NCBI GenBank assembly: GCA_002085355.1
Contig: NATN01000237.1
Coordinates: 1 to 9,376, forward strand
Reading direction: 5' to 3'
DNA from: Candidatus Zhuqueibacterota bacterium 4484_87
Lineage (GTDB): Bacteria > Zhuqueibacterota > Zhuqueibacteria > Thermofontimicrobiales > Thermofontimicrobiaceae
Length of the DNA stretch: 9,376 nucleotides
Shown: positions 1 through 6,857 of the stretch, in pieces
Numbering within the stretch: the stretch's first letter is position 1
Layout: each line of letters begins with the position of its first letter
The notes under the pieces: generated by a model
Told to the model about the DNA's origin: nothing
The model's database searches: none
Seen by the model: only the letters and a program-made list of their open reading frames with translations
Made by a program: the position numbers and the translations under genes

Positions 1-556
1 GGGTACGCTCACCCACTCCGGCAAACACTGAATATCCGCCGTGCTCTTTGGCGATATTGTGAATGAGTTCCATAATAATAACGGTTTTTCCCACGCCAGC
101 ACCGCCAAACAATCCGGTTTTTCCGCCTTTGGAATAGGGCTCCAACAAGTCTATGACTTTGATACCCGTTTCCAAAATTTCACTGTGCACATTCAGATCT
201 TCGAATTTTAGCGGCTCTTTATGGATCGGATCGTAGCGCAGCGCCTCGACCTCGCCCATTTCATCGATGGGTTCACCAATTAAATTGAACATCCTCCCCA
301 GAGTTTTTGGACCGACAGGCATGGAGATCGGTTTTTCAGTATCAATAACTTTCATGCCGCGAACCAGACCGTCTGTGGAATCCATAGCCACTGCACGGAC
401 AGTACGATCACCTAAATGCTGCTGAACTTCCAAAACCAACCGTGATCCGTCCTGCCGTTTCATTTCCAGTGCGTTCAAAATAGCAGGCAAATTTCCGTCA
501 TCAAATTTCACATCAACAACGGCGCCAATAACCTGACTAATTTTACCCTCATTCAT
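1..556 (-). CDS. atpD: F1Fo ATP synthase subunit beta, N-terminal part (cut by window edge)
   Basis: This is the catalytic F1 subunit that makes or hydrolyses ATP at the alpha/beta interfaces. The visible 185 residues run from MNEGKISQVIGAVVDV through the N-terminal beta-barrel into the nucleotide-binding domain. The P-loop GGAGVGKT is at residues 151-158, preceded by LLEPYSKGGKTGLF. The last visible residues, GVGERT, are the start of the family's conserved GERTREG segment. The family usually has about 460-480 residues, so roughly 60% lies beyond the left edge, where atpC (epsilon) would be expected next. The ATG at 556 is chosen because an AGAGG Shine-Dalgarno lies about 9 nt upstream and the family alignment begins there. 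It follows atpG after 28 nt. Identification is secure; the C-terminal catalytic features cannot be checked. Confidence 0.97.
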   Translation of the reverse strand, partial: MNEGKISQVIGAVVDVKFDDGNLPAILNALEMKRQDGSRLVLEVQQHLGDRTVRAVAMDSTDGLVRGMKVIDTEKPISMPVGPKTLGRMFNLIGEPIDEMGEVEALRYDPIHKEPLKFEDLNVHSEILETGIKVIDLLEPYSKGGKTGLFGGAGVGKTVIIMELIHNIAKEHGGYSVFAGVGERT

Positions 557-584
557 GTATAAAAACCTCTACTCAATTAGTGAA

Positions 585-1451
585 TTATCCAACTTGTTTC
601 AACGCTTCGCTTCCGTTGACGATTTCCAATATTTCGCCCGTAATTTTTTCCTGACGCAACTTGTTGTATTCCATCGTAAGATCGGAAATGATATTATTGG
701 CATTTTCCGTCGCCAACTCCATCGCTGTCATTCTGGCACCCATTTCCGAGGCGTAGGACTCAAGCAGCACACGCCAAATTTTTACATTCAAGTATCTGGG
801 AACCAAAATATCCAAAATCGTCTCTGCGTCCGGCTCAAATGCATAGCCGGAAAAACTTCCTTCATTCTCCGGCGGGCGAGGGATGATCGGCAAGATTTGC
901 TCTACTGTCACATCCTGACGCATGGCAGATTTGTACTCATTATAAATCAGATAAATCCGGTCCAATCGTTCCGAAAGATAGAGCTCCCGAACCAGATCCT
1001 CGATTTCATCTGCCTGACGAAAAGATAAATCTTTGAAAAATTTTAAATAGCTACCAATCACGTTGTACTGCCGGCGCGTGAAATAGTCAACCGCTTTTTT
1101 CCCAATTAAAATCAGACTGGACTCACCGCCTTCTTGCTCGCGAATCACTTTTTCCGAATGGCGAATAATATTCGCATTGAACGAACCGCACAAACCCTGA
1201 TCCGCAGCTATGATAACATAGCCAATTCGTTTTGGCTCCCGTACAGACAAAAGCGGATGAAGCTGGTGATCAATTCTATGGGCAACGTGCGCCATGAGTT
1301 CATCGAGACGATTGGCGTAAGGCCTGGCTTGAAGAATATTCTGCTGGGCTTTGCGAAATTTCACCGCCGCAACCATCTTCAGTGCCCGCGTAATTTGCTG
1401 GGTCTTTTTTACCCCGGCAATACGTTGTTTGATGTCGCGTAATGTCGCCAT
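585..1451 (-). CDS. atpG: F1Fo ATP synthase subunit gamma
   Basis: This is the central rotor shaft that couples rotation of the c-ring to the catalytic sites in F1. It has 288 residues, the usual length. The N-terminal helix (about 1-36, MATLRDIKQRIAGVKKTQQIT onward) and the C-terminal helix (about 235-285, with GARMTAMELATENA and YNKLRQEKITGEI) are the two strands of the shaft coiled coil and match the family strongly. The central segment IIAADQGLCGSFN (about 80-92) corresponds to the conserved SDxGLCGxxN motif, with Ala in place of Ser. It lies between atpA (28 nt upstream) and atpD (28 nt downstream). The Shine-Dalgarno is weak (GGA about 13 nt upstream), but the ATG is fixed by the conserved N-terminus. 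No disruption is visible. Confidence 0.97.
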   Translation of the reverse strand: MATLRDIKQRIAGVKKTQQITRALKMVAAVKFRKAQQNILQARPYANRLDELMAHVAHRIDHQLHPLLSVREPKRIGYVIIAADQGLCGSFNANIIRHSEKVIREQEGGESSLILIGKKAVDYFTRRQYNVIGSYLKFFKDLSFRQADEIEDLVRELYLSERLDRIYLIYNEYKSAMRQDVTVEQILPIIPRPPENEGSFSGYAFEPDAETILDILVPRYLNVKIWRVLLESYASEMGARMTAMELATENANNIISDLTMEYNKLRQEKITGEILEIVNGSEALKQVG

Positions 1452-1479
1452 ATTTTATTCTTGTTCCAAAATTTAAGTG

Positions 1480-2988
1480 CTAAACGGCAAATACCGAAAT
1501 AAATTCCTGAGCCGCAGATTTGAGCTCTGCTTGCAGCTCGTCGTCCATCGCCTTCTTTTCAGCAATGGTAGTCAATATTTGCGGATATTTTGCTTCCAGA
1601 AATTGGTAATATTCAGCTTCGAGCCTGCGTATTTCCCCCACAGGAATCTCGTCCAGAAAGCCCTGAGTCCCGAGAAAAATGAACGCAATCTGTTTTTCCA
1701 CGAGCAGGGTTTCATTTTGATTCTGCTTCAAAATTTCAACCATGCGTTCACCGCGCGTTAACTGCGCCTGAGTGGATTTGTCCAATTCAGAGCTGAATTT
1801 GGAAAACGCCTCCAACTCACGATATTGAGCCAACTCCAAACGCAATTTTCCGGCGACTTGTTTCATGGCCTTGATTTGCGCATTCCCTCCAACACGAGAG
1901 ACCGAAAGCCCCACATTAATTGCCGGACGAACGCCGCCGTAAAATAAATTCGGTTCCAGATAAATCTGTCCGTCCGTGATGGAAATCACATTCGTGGGAA
2001 TATAGGCAGAAAAATCACCAGCCTGCGTCTCTACGATCGGCAATGCTGTCAGCGAACCGCCGCCGAGCTCATCGCTCAATTTCGCCGCGCGTTCCAGCAA
2101 GCGGGAATGGAGATAAAAAATATCTCCCGGATAAGCCTCTCTGCCCGGAGGACGCCTCAACAAAAGCGACACCTGACGATATGCCCAGGCGTGTTTGGAA
2201 AGATCGTCATAAATGACAAGCGCATGCATTCCGTTGTCCCGGTAGTACTCGCCCATGGCAGCACCGCTGTAGGGTGCGATGTAAGTAAATGGCGCCGGAT
2301 CATTGGCGTTGGACATGACCACAGTCGTGTATTCCATAGCGCCGTGATCTTCCAGAGTTTTCACCACTTTTCTGATCGTGGAGCCTTTTTGACCAATGGC
2401 GACATAAATACAATGTACACCCTGACCCTTCTGATTCAAGATTGCGTCAATGGCAATGGTCGTTTTTCCGATTTGGCGGTCACCGATAATCAGCTCACGT
2501 TGTCCCCTGCCAATGGGAATCATGGAATCAATAGCTTTGATTCCGGTTTGCAGCGGTTCTTTCACCGGCTGGCGGGCAACAACACCGGGAGCCTTGCGTT
2601 CAATGGGGGAATAGTGGTCTGTTTTGATGGGGCCTTTTCCATCCAGCGGCTGTCCCAACGGATTGACCACGCGACCAGTCAGCGCCTCGCCCACGGGAAC
2701 CTGCATAATTTTTCCGGTGCGTTTGACAACGTCGCCCTCTTTCAGATTTTTTTCGCTGCCAAAAAGAACGCAGCCCACATTATCATCTTCAAGGTTGAGC
2801 GCCATGCCAAATACGCCATGCGGAAACTCAACTAACTCATTTGCCATGACATTTTCGAGACCGTAAACGTGCGCGATACCATCGCCTACCTGAATAATCT
2901 CGCCAACCTCTTCGAAATTGGTCTCGAGCTGGTATTTCTCAAGCTCTTTTTTGATAATTGTCGAAATTTCTTTTGCTTTAACTTCCAT
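1480..2988 (-). CDS. atpA: F1Fo ATP synthase subunit alpha
   Basis: This is the non-catalytic nucleotide-binding F1 subunit that alternates with beta and supplies the arginine finger. It has 502 residues, a normal length. The N-terminal barrel (about 25-95) carries GDGIAHVYGL. The P-loop is GDRQIGKT at 169-176; the usual bacterial form is GDRQTGKT, so an Ile replaces the first Thr while the binding Lys-Thr pair is kept. The stretch DDLSKHAWAYRQ (261-272) and the following LLRRPPGREAYPGD are near-invariant family sequence. SVSRVGG (362-368) contains R365, which I equate with the E. coli arginine finger R376. Its start lies 7 nt after the atpH stop, and only a weak AGAAG ribosome site is visible, so translational coupling to atpH is likely. 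Confidence 0.98.
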   Translation of the reverse strand: MEVKAKEISTIIKKELEKYQLETNFEEVGEIIQVGDGIAHVYGLENVMANELVEFPHGVFGMALNLEDDNVGCVLFGSEKNLKEGDVVKRTGKIMQVPVGEALTGRVVNPLGQPLDGKGPIKTDHYSPIERKAPGVVARQPVKEPLQTGIKAIDSMIPIGRGQRELIIGDRQIGKTTIAIDAILNQKGQGVHCIYVAIGQKGSTIRKVVKTLEDHGAMEYTTVVMSNANDPAPFTYIAPYSGAAMGEYYRDNGMHALVIYDDLSKHAWAYRQVSLLLRRPPGREAYPGDIFYLHSRLLERAAKLSDELGGGSLTALPIVETQAGDFSAYIPTNVISITDGQIYLEPNLFYGGVRPAINVGLSVSRVGGNAQIKAMKQVAGKLRLELAQYRELEAFSKFSSELDKSTQAQLTRGERMVEILKQNQNETLLVEKQIAFIFLGTQGFLDEIPVGEIRRLEAEYYQFLEAKYPQILTTIAEKKAMDDELQAELKSAAQEFISVFAV

Positions 2989-2995
2989 AGCGCTT

Positions 2996-3529
2996 CTAAT
3001 TTTGGGTGAGATATATTTTTAATTTTTTAAATTTTCCCAGCACACTGGCATCAAGCACCTGACCATTCACTTTTACCACGAAACCGCCCATAATTGACGG
3101 ATCAACCACATTGTCGATTCGCAATTCAGCATGAAATTGCTTTTCCAACTGACTCTTAAGCTTGGCTTCTACTTCAGATGTCAGCGGAACGGCGGTGATT
3201 ACAGTAGCTCTGACTCGCGAATGCATGAAATCGTAATGAGAATGGAATTCATCGCAAATCTGCGGCAGCAATTTGATGCGATTATTATCCACCAATAGCA
3301 ATGCGAACTCAACAAAAAGATCGCTGAAAAGCTTTTTCAACGCATCTTCTAAAAGCTGCATTTTTTCTTTGCTGTTGGGCATGACCAATAAATTTCGCAA
3401 ATCCGCATCTTTTTCCATTGCTGCGGAGAAACTATCAAGCTCTGCCAGCATCTGCTCTGCTTGTTTCCGTTTTTGCGCGATGTCATACAAAGCGTGAGCA
3501 TATTTTTTTGCTGTTGAAGTAATAATCAT
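2996..3529 (-). CDS. atpH: F1Fo ATP synthase subunit delta
   Basis: This is the delta subunit (OSCP in mitochondria). It sits on top of F1 and ties it to the peripheral b stalk. At 177 residues it has the family's usual length. The N-terminal helical domain begins STAKKYAHALYDIAQKR (about 5-21), the typical xxYAxALxxxA opening. The C-terminal domain has DPSIMGGFVVKVNGQVLDASV (about 143-163), matching the conserved DPxxxGGFxxxxxxxxxDxS signature, then a helix rich in Lys and Leu. Delta diverges fast between species, so this signature and the position between atpF and atpA carry the call. Its ATG lies 5 nt after the atpF stop, which suggests coupled translation. No defect is visible. Confidence 0.95.
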   Translation of the reverse strand: MIITSTAKKYAHALYDIAQKRKQAEQMLAELDSFSAAMEKDADLRNLLVMPNSKEKMQLLEDALKKLFSDLFVEFALLLVDNNRIKLLPQICDEFHSHYDFMHSRVRATVITAVPLTSEVEAKLKSQLEKQFHAELRIDNVVDPSIMGGFVVKVNGQVLDASVLGKFKKLKIYLTQN

Positions 3530-3534
3530 TGAGA

Positions 3535-4020
3535 TTAACTCAACTCGTTAATGTACTGTTCAATTAAACTTTTTTGACGATGTGTGTCCAGAGTCTCGCC
3601 AACAACTTTCTGCGCCGCTAAAATTGACAAATCGACAGCATATTTTTTAATTTCGGAAATCGCTGTCTCTTTGCTCAAGTCAATTTCCTGCCTTGCCTGT
3701 TCAATCAAGCGACCGGCTTCTTCCCGCGCCTGATCCACAATTTCCTTTTTCATATTTTCAGCAGCATCGCGACTGTCGGCGATGATTTGGGCGGACTCCT
3801 TTTTGGCTTTTTCGATCAGTGCTTTTTGCTCTTGCAAATATTTCTCTGCCTGCTTGCGATCCTGTTCTGCCTGATAAATTGCTGATTTGATTTTATTCTC
3901 GCGTTCATCCAGCGCGTCCAGAATCGGCTTCCAGGCAAACTTTTTCAGCATCAGCAACAGCAGGATGAAAGTCAGCACTGTCCAAAATATTGTCCCTGTG
4001 TTTGGATTTAACAAATCCAT
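3535..4020 (-). CDS. atpF: F1Fo ATP synthase subunit b
   Basis: This is the peripheral stalk subunit that anchors F1 to the membrane and resists rotor torque. It has 161 residues, the usual length. It opens with MDLLNPNTGTIFWTVLTFILLLLML, a single N-terminal membrane helix (about 8-27) preceded by the family's NPxxGxxxW pattern. Then comes KKFAWKPILDALDERENKIKSAI and a long charged helix (about 45-135) rich in Ala, Glu, Lys and Gln, as expected for the right-handed coiled coil. The C-terminus (LSILAAQKVVGETLD) resembles the delta-binding end. The ATG at 4020 has an AGGGA Shine-Dalgarno about 9 nt upstream. Only one b-type gene is visible here, which implies a b homodimer unless a second copy lies elsewhere. 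Confidence 0.96.
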   Translation of the reverse strand: MDLLNPNTGTIFWTVLTFILLLLMLKKFAWKPILDALDERENKIKSAIYQAEQDRKQAEKYLQEQKALIEKAKKESAQIIADSRDAAENMKKEIVDQAREEAGRLIEQARQEIDLSKETAISEIKKYAVDLSILAAQKVVGETLDTHRQKSLIEQYINELS

Positions 4021-4072
4021 TAGGCTTTATCCCTGACTAATTTTGATTGTTGAATGAAAAATGATCTTCGTA

Positions 4073-4300
4073 CTATTTTAAAATAATGATAAAACAGATA
4101 ACCAGGGCTAACAATGCAAGTCCCTCGACCATACCTGCGGTAATAATCATTACGCTTCGGATATCAGCAGATGCTTCCGGTTGTCTGGCAATACTCTCAG
4201 CAGTACTTTTGCCAATCATTCCAATTCCTAAAGCGCCACCGATCACGGAAATCGCAGCGCCAATTCCTCCAGCTAACATAGCCATAGCTGCAGCAGTCAT
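4073..4300 (-). CDS. atpE: F1Fo ATP synthase subunit c (proteolipid)
   Basis: This is the rotor-ring subunit that carries the ion through the membrane. It has 75 residues in two membrane helices. Helix 1 holds the glycine-rich packing stretch IGGALGIGMIG. The polar loop is ARQPEA (39-44). Helix 2 carries the ion-binding carboxylate E59 in ITAGMVEGLALLAL. Compared by eye with sodium-type c subunits such as Ilyobacter, the Gln of helix 1 is replaced by Ile and the Ser after the Glu by Gly, so proton coupling is inferred. The Shine-Dalgarno TGGAGGAATT directly before the ATG is among the strongest in the operon, fitting the many c copies each complex needs. It lies 37 nt downstream of atpB and 52 nt upstream of atpF. 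Confidence 0.97.
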   Translation of the reverse strand: MTAAAMAMLAGGIGAAISVIGGALGIGMIGKSTAESIARQPEASADIRSVMIITAGMVEGLALLALVICFIIILK

Positions 4301-4337
4301 AATTCCTCCAAACTTAAATGATACTTATTATTTTCAA

Positions 4338-5167
4338 CTAATGGTTTGAACTTATTCCTACCCCAATGAAAACCGCGGATAAAATTGTAAAAATATATGC
4401 CTGAATCAATGAAATCAATATTTCCAGCATACTCACGAAAAGCACACCGGCAATGGGAAACGGTGAAATCAATAAATTTTTAAATAAAAATATCAAGCCA
4501 ATCAAAGTAAAGATGACTAAGTGACCACCGAACATATTGGCAAAGAGTCGAATGCCAGATGTTTTGCCAGCATCCCCAGAACTTCAACCATAAAAATAAG
4601 CGGCTGCATTACTTTCGGCACGCCGGATGGCATAAAGCTTTTCAGATAACCTTTAAGTCCGTTCTTTTTGATATTGGAAAATTGCACAACGATGAATGTG
4701 AGAAGCGCCAAGGATATCGTCACAGAAATATTCCCGGTCGCCGTTGCTCCGCCGGGAATCATCCCCAATAAATTGCAGGCCAGGATGAAGAAGAATGCTG
4801 TGAGCAAATACGGCGCATATTTGTATCCCTGTTCGCCAAGATTGGGGACAATGATGCTGTCCTGAATGAAAATGACAATCCATTCCACAAAATTGGCAGG
4901 GCCTTTGGGAACAAGGGATTTGGAACGAATAATGAGCGGTAAAGAAATGAGTAAAAATGCCGCTACGATCCAGATCATAATGACATGTTTGGTAATGGAA
5001 AGGTCCATATTGAAAATATGGATGGGATAAACCACATGGTCTTGCACATGATGCATGATGTAGCCGCCGATGTCTTCAGCGCCATGCTCTGCTGCTTCGC
5101 CGTGTTCATCAGAAACGAATTGGAAAAAATGCTGAAAAAGATAGACCAGGCTAAAAATTTTAGTCAT
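4338..5167 (-). pseudogene. atpB: F1Fo ATP synthase subunit a, interrupted by a frameshift
   Basis: Subunit a forms the ion half-channels beside the c-ring. The first frame (5167 down to about 4553) gives a His-rich N-terminus, membrane helices and the family stretch GGATATGNI (139-147), up to VLGMLAKHLA (about 197-206). It then runs out of frame to a stop at 4517. The rest continues in another frame from IRLFANMFGGH (about 4553) to LISLIQAYIFTILSAVFIGVG and the true stop at 4338. The Arg of IRLF is the family's essential arginine (R210 in E. coli). Related proteins have about six residues between the Lys and this Arg; here there are 11 nt instead of about 18, so roughly 7 nt appear lost. The start is an ATGA overlap with the upstream gene, with a GGGAG Shine-Dalgarno. 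It may be a real lesion or an assembly error. Confidence 0.92.
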
Positions 5168-5550
5168 GCACTCCCTTTTTTGACATTTTTGTTGAAGTAA
5201 CGAAATTCAAATATTTGAAAGATGATATAAAACAGAAAAAATACGGAAATAAAAATCCTGATGTCAAAACTCGTATATCGCAACACAACATAAACCGCTC
5301 CGACAACAAGAAAAATTCTGGCAACCATCCCGCCAAAGACAGTGGTCATGAACGTTTTCAAAGATTTGTCCAACGACCAGATAGTGCCGAGAAATCCCAA
5401 AACGAATAAAATTATGCTAAAAATATAAGCCGAAGTAATTTCGGTAAAATGTTGATCGCCATATTTCAAATTAGCAATGACAATCATTGGAACATATAAG
5501 ATGCCTGTAAAGACAAAAAGTTTCAAAATAAATAAAAAAATTTTTCGCAT
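5164..5550 (-). CDS. Small four-helix membrane protein, AtpI-like (operon position)
   Basis: This is a 128-residue, very hydrophobic protein with four likely membrane segments (about 5-26, 38-59, 68-90 and 97-117) and a basic C-terminus ending NKNVKKGSA. Helix 3 contains FGGMVARIF, a Gly-Gly pair followed by an Arg. Size, four-helix layout and location directly before atpB match the AtpI class, whose members help c-ring assembly or Mg2+ supply. The sequence itself is too divergent for me to assign it by motif, so the function is inferred from position. The open frame extends 29 codons upstream, but the ATG at 5550 is preferred: the hydrophobic segment begins there, GAGA lies upstream, and the longer version would overlap the preceding gene's end. 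The stop overlaps the atpB start as ATGA, so the two are translationally coupled. Confidence 0.72.
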   Translation of the reverse strand: MRKIFLFILKLFVFTGILYVPMIVIANLKYGDQHFTEITSAYIFSIILFVLGFLGTIWSLDKSLKTFMTTVFGGMVARIFLVVGAVYVVLRYTSFDIRIFISVFFLFYIIFQIFEFRYFNKNVKKGSA

Positions 5551-5581
5551 GTTATTTCTCTGTCCGTGCAATAGAATTGAA

Positions 5582-6241
5582 TTATACCAGAAAAAATTCG
5601 TAATCAACTGATCCACGCGCTCTGAGTTTTTGCGCATGATATACCAGTATCCTGCTGCTGTAATTTGTCACTAACTGCAGAAGTTTGTATTTCAGATGGC
5701 GAAATTTCTGACTGGTCAAAGCATGTACCAGTTGTCTCTCATCATTGGCGCGGGCTTCGTAAAAAATATTTGGGGATTCCCCGACCAGCACCTTCCACTC
5801 GCCAATCACTTCGATGCCTAAATCATTCATCGCAGGAAAATGTTCTTCCCGAATAAATTCATCGTACTCCTTTTCTTTGCCAGGGATAATGTCCCAATAC
5901 TGACTCAATTTCACGGGACCTTTTTCCGAACCGCGGGGCAAATGTGGAAAACGAGGCGTGGCGATCAATACTTTGCTGCGATAATCAGCGACATAGGACA
6001 ACAGTTGTGCCGTCAACTGAGAATATTCCTTGCTTTTCAGCACGCGCTCGCAACATTCCAGGTCTTCACTCACACCGACCGAAATAATCTGCGGGCTCGC
6101 TCCGATCAGCGAACTCCACATCGCGACGATATTCATCCCCATCCGATTCATCGTTGGAATTCGATGCAGCCGTAAAAATTCAACATACTCATCGGCGTGA
6201 TCTGGAATGATATTCCAATACTCATTGAATTTAATTGCCAT
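5582..6241 (-). CDS. Tandem NIPSNAP-like (dimeric alpha/beta barrel) domain protein
   Basis: This is a 219-residue soluble protein built of two copies of one domain, residues about 3-94 and 110-201. I aligned them by eye without gaps and counted about 31 identities in 92 positions. Shared marks are YWxIIP, EYxEF, PxMNxxG, W, LxGxSPxI and LLxxV. This pattern resembles NIPSNAP-like members of the dimeric alpha/beta-barrel (ferredoxin-like) superfamily; a duplicated chain could form the barrel internally. No signal peptide, membrane segment or obvious catalytic motif is seen, so its role is unknown. The ATG at 6241 is chosen over a GTG three codons upstream because AAAAGGAGG ends exactly 8 nt before it. 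Only 31 nt separate it from the AtpI-like gene, so it is probably the first gene of the ATP synthase transcript. Confidence 0.75.
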   Translation of the reverse strand: MAIKFNEYWNIIPDHADEYVEFLRLHRIPTMNRMGMNIVAMWSSLIGASPQIISVGVSEDLECCERVLKSKEYSQLTAQLLSYVADYRSKVLIATPRFPHLPRGSEKGPVKLSQYWDIIPGKEKEYDEFIREEHFPAMNDLGIEVIGEWKVLVGESPNIFYEARANDERQLVHALTSQKFRHLKYKLLQLVTNYSSRILVYHAQKLRARGSVDYEFFLV

Positions 6242-6404
6242 AAGAGCCACCTCCTTTTTGTGATAAATTAGTTTTTTTACTAAATTATTCTCCCATGAAT
6301 CTGCTTACTATTTCCAAAGAGCTAAAACAATTTCCTTACTTGACATTTCAAAAATAAAAATAATTTGCAAACAATGCAACACTTTTTTTCAAATATGCAA
6401 AAGA
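6242..6404 (-). promoter_or_regulatory. AT-rich leader of the ATP synthase transcript
   Basis: This 163-nt gene-free stretch separates the GtrA-family gene from the tandem-domain gene. Read on the minus strand it holds three TGCA-centred motifs (centres near 6397, 6376 and 6367), then a candidate promoter, an untranslated leader of about 100 nt, a weak hairpin (TTAGT/ACTAA around a six-base run, 6268-6283) and the strong AAAAGGAGG ribosome site at 6250-6258. No open reading frame of useful length and no known riboswitch pattern was recognised. It is the only gap in the gene cluster long enough to hold an independent operon promoter. Confidence 0.5.
6349..6379 (-). promoter_or_regulatory. Candidate promoter for the tandem-domain gene and ATP synthase operon
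   Basis: On the minus strand, TTGCAT (6379-6374) and TATTTT (6356-6351) are separated by exactly 17 nt, a fair sigma-70 arrangement. The same downstream box reads TATTTTTG (6356-6349), which also fits the TAnnTTTG element known from Bacteroidota. Transcription would start near 6344, giving a leader of about 100 nt. The region is very AT-rich, so chance matches are common. Confidence 0.35.
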
Positions 6405-6425
6405 TTAATTTTCAGAAATCTTTTG
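6398..6425. repeat. Perfect 9-bp inverted repeat across the GtrA-family stop codon
   Basis: The arms CAAAAGATT (6398-6406) and AATCTTTTG (6417-6425) are exact reverse complements around a 10-nt loop. The stop codon (6405-6407) lies at the junction of one arm and the loop. No T-run follows on the minus strand, so it does not look like a standard intrinsic terminator. It could slow decay of the transcript's 3' end or simply reflect AT-rich composition. Confidence 0.5.
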
Positions 6426-6857
6426 ATCCCTGAAAGTCCAATTTTCATGCAGAAAGAATTTGAAAATCATTACGATGCCGATTGCAACAAGATTTGATAT
6501 CAGATAGTAGATGCCAAAAAAATGCGTCAGAATCCACAAAATGGAAATATTGCCAATATAATCTGCCAGTCCCGATACGAAACAGAATTTGAGATACCGT
6601 AGCAAATAAGCCTTTATCCCGATTTCTCCTCTGCCTTTCCAAGTCCAAAGATCGTTCCAAATGAAATTATTCGTTATCGCCAGAGTAATTGCCATTGCGC
6701 TGGCTATCAGATAGTAAATTCCCAAAATTCCCTTGAACAGCCACAGAAAGAGCATATTGACGACCACGCCGCTGCCGCCGACAATTCCGAATTTCGCAAA
6801 GCGGAGGAGGTTGTATTTCTCTAAAAGCAACTTTATTTTAGCTAACAATTTTTTCAT
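6405..6857 (-). CDS. GtrA-family four-helix membrane protein
   Basis: This is a 150-residue integral membrane protein of the GtrA-like family, whose members are thought to help move or present lipid-linked sugars across the membrane for glycosylation. Four hydrophobic segments are visible (about 22-43, 46-67, 88-110 and 114-136). Family marks are FAKFGIVGGSGVVVNM (20-35), the loop NNFIWNDLWTW (63-73), and its echo near the C-terminus, FKFFLHENWTF (132-142). The gene overlaps the upstream GT39-like gene as ATGA, so the two are co-translated; this pairing of a GtrA protein with a polyprenyl-sugar-using glycosyltransferase is common. AAAGG lies about 10 nt before the ATG. The sugar involved cannot be told from sequence. 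A long AT-rich gap follows. Confidence 0.9.
   Translation of the reverse strand: MKKLLAKIKLLLEKYNLLRFAKFGIVGGSGVVVNMLFLWLFKGILGIYYLIASAMAITLAITNNFIWNDLWTWKGRGEIGIKAYLLRYLKFCFVSGLADYIGNISILWILTHFFGIYYLISNLVAIGIVMIFKFFLHENWTFRDQKISEN

Noticed and set aside
2107..2835. Long plus-strand open frame opposite atpA
   Set aside because: It is antisense to highly conserved atpA sequence and its translation resembles no protein family; likewise the plus-strand frames at 555-1028 and 5840-6175 are shadows of the genes opposite.
4073..4300. A sodium-type ATP synthase c subunit
   Set aside because: The helix 1 Gln and the Ser after the helix 2 Glu that bind sodium are Ile and Gly here.
4517..4570. Programmed ribosomal frameshifting joining the two atpB frames
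   Set aside because: The AAAAC stretch is not a proper slippery heptamer in the reading phase, and a slip here would still leave the protein about two residues short between the conserved Lys and Arg.
5551..5637. Longer version of the AtpI-like protein with 29 extra N-terminal residues
   Set aside because: The extension would overlap the upstream gene by 56 nt, has polar unremarkable sequence, and the ATG at 5550 starts the hydrophobic segment.
6340..6366. Plus-strand promoter TTGACA followed by TAATTT
   Set aside because: The spacer is only 15 nt and no plus-strand gene follows; it would only transcribe antisense to the GtrA-family gene.
6398..6425. Intrinsic terminator after the GtrA-family gene
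   Set aside because: The stem is AT-rich and no T-run follows it on the minus strand.
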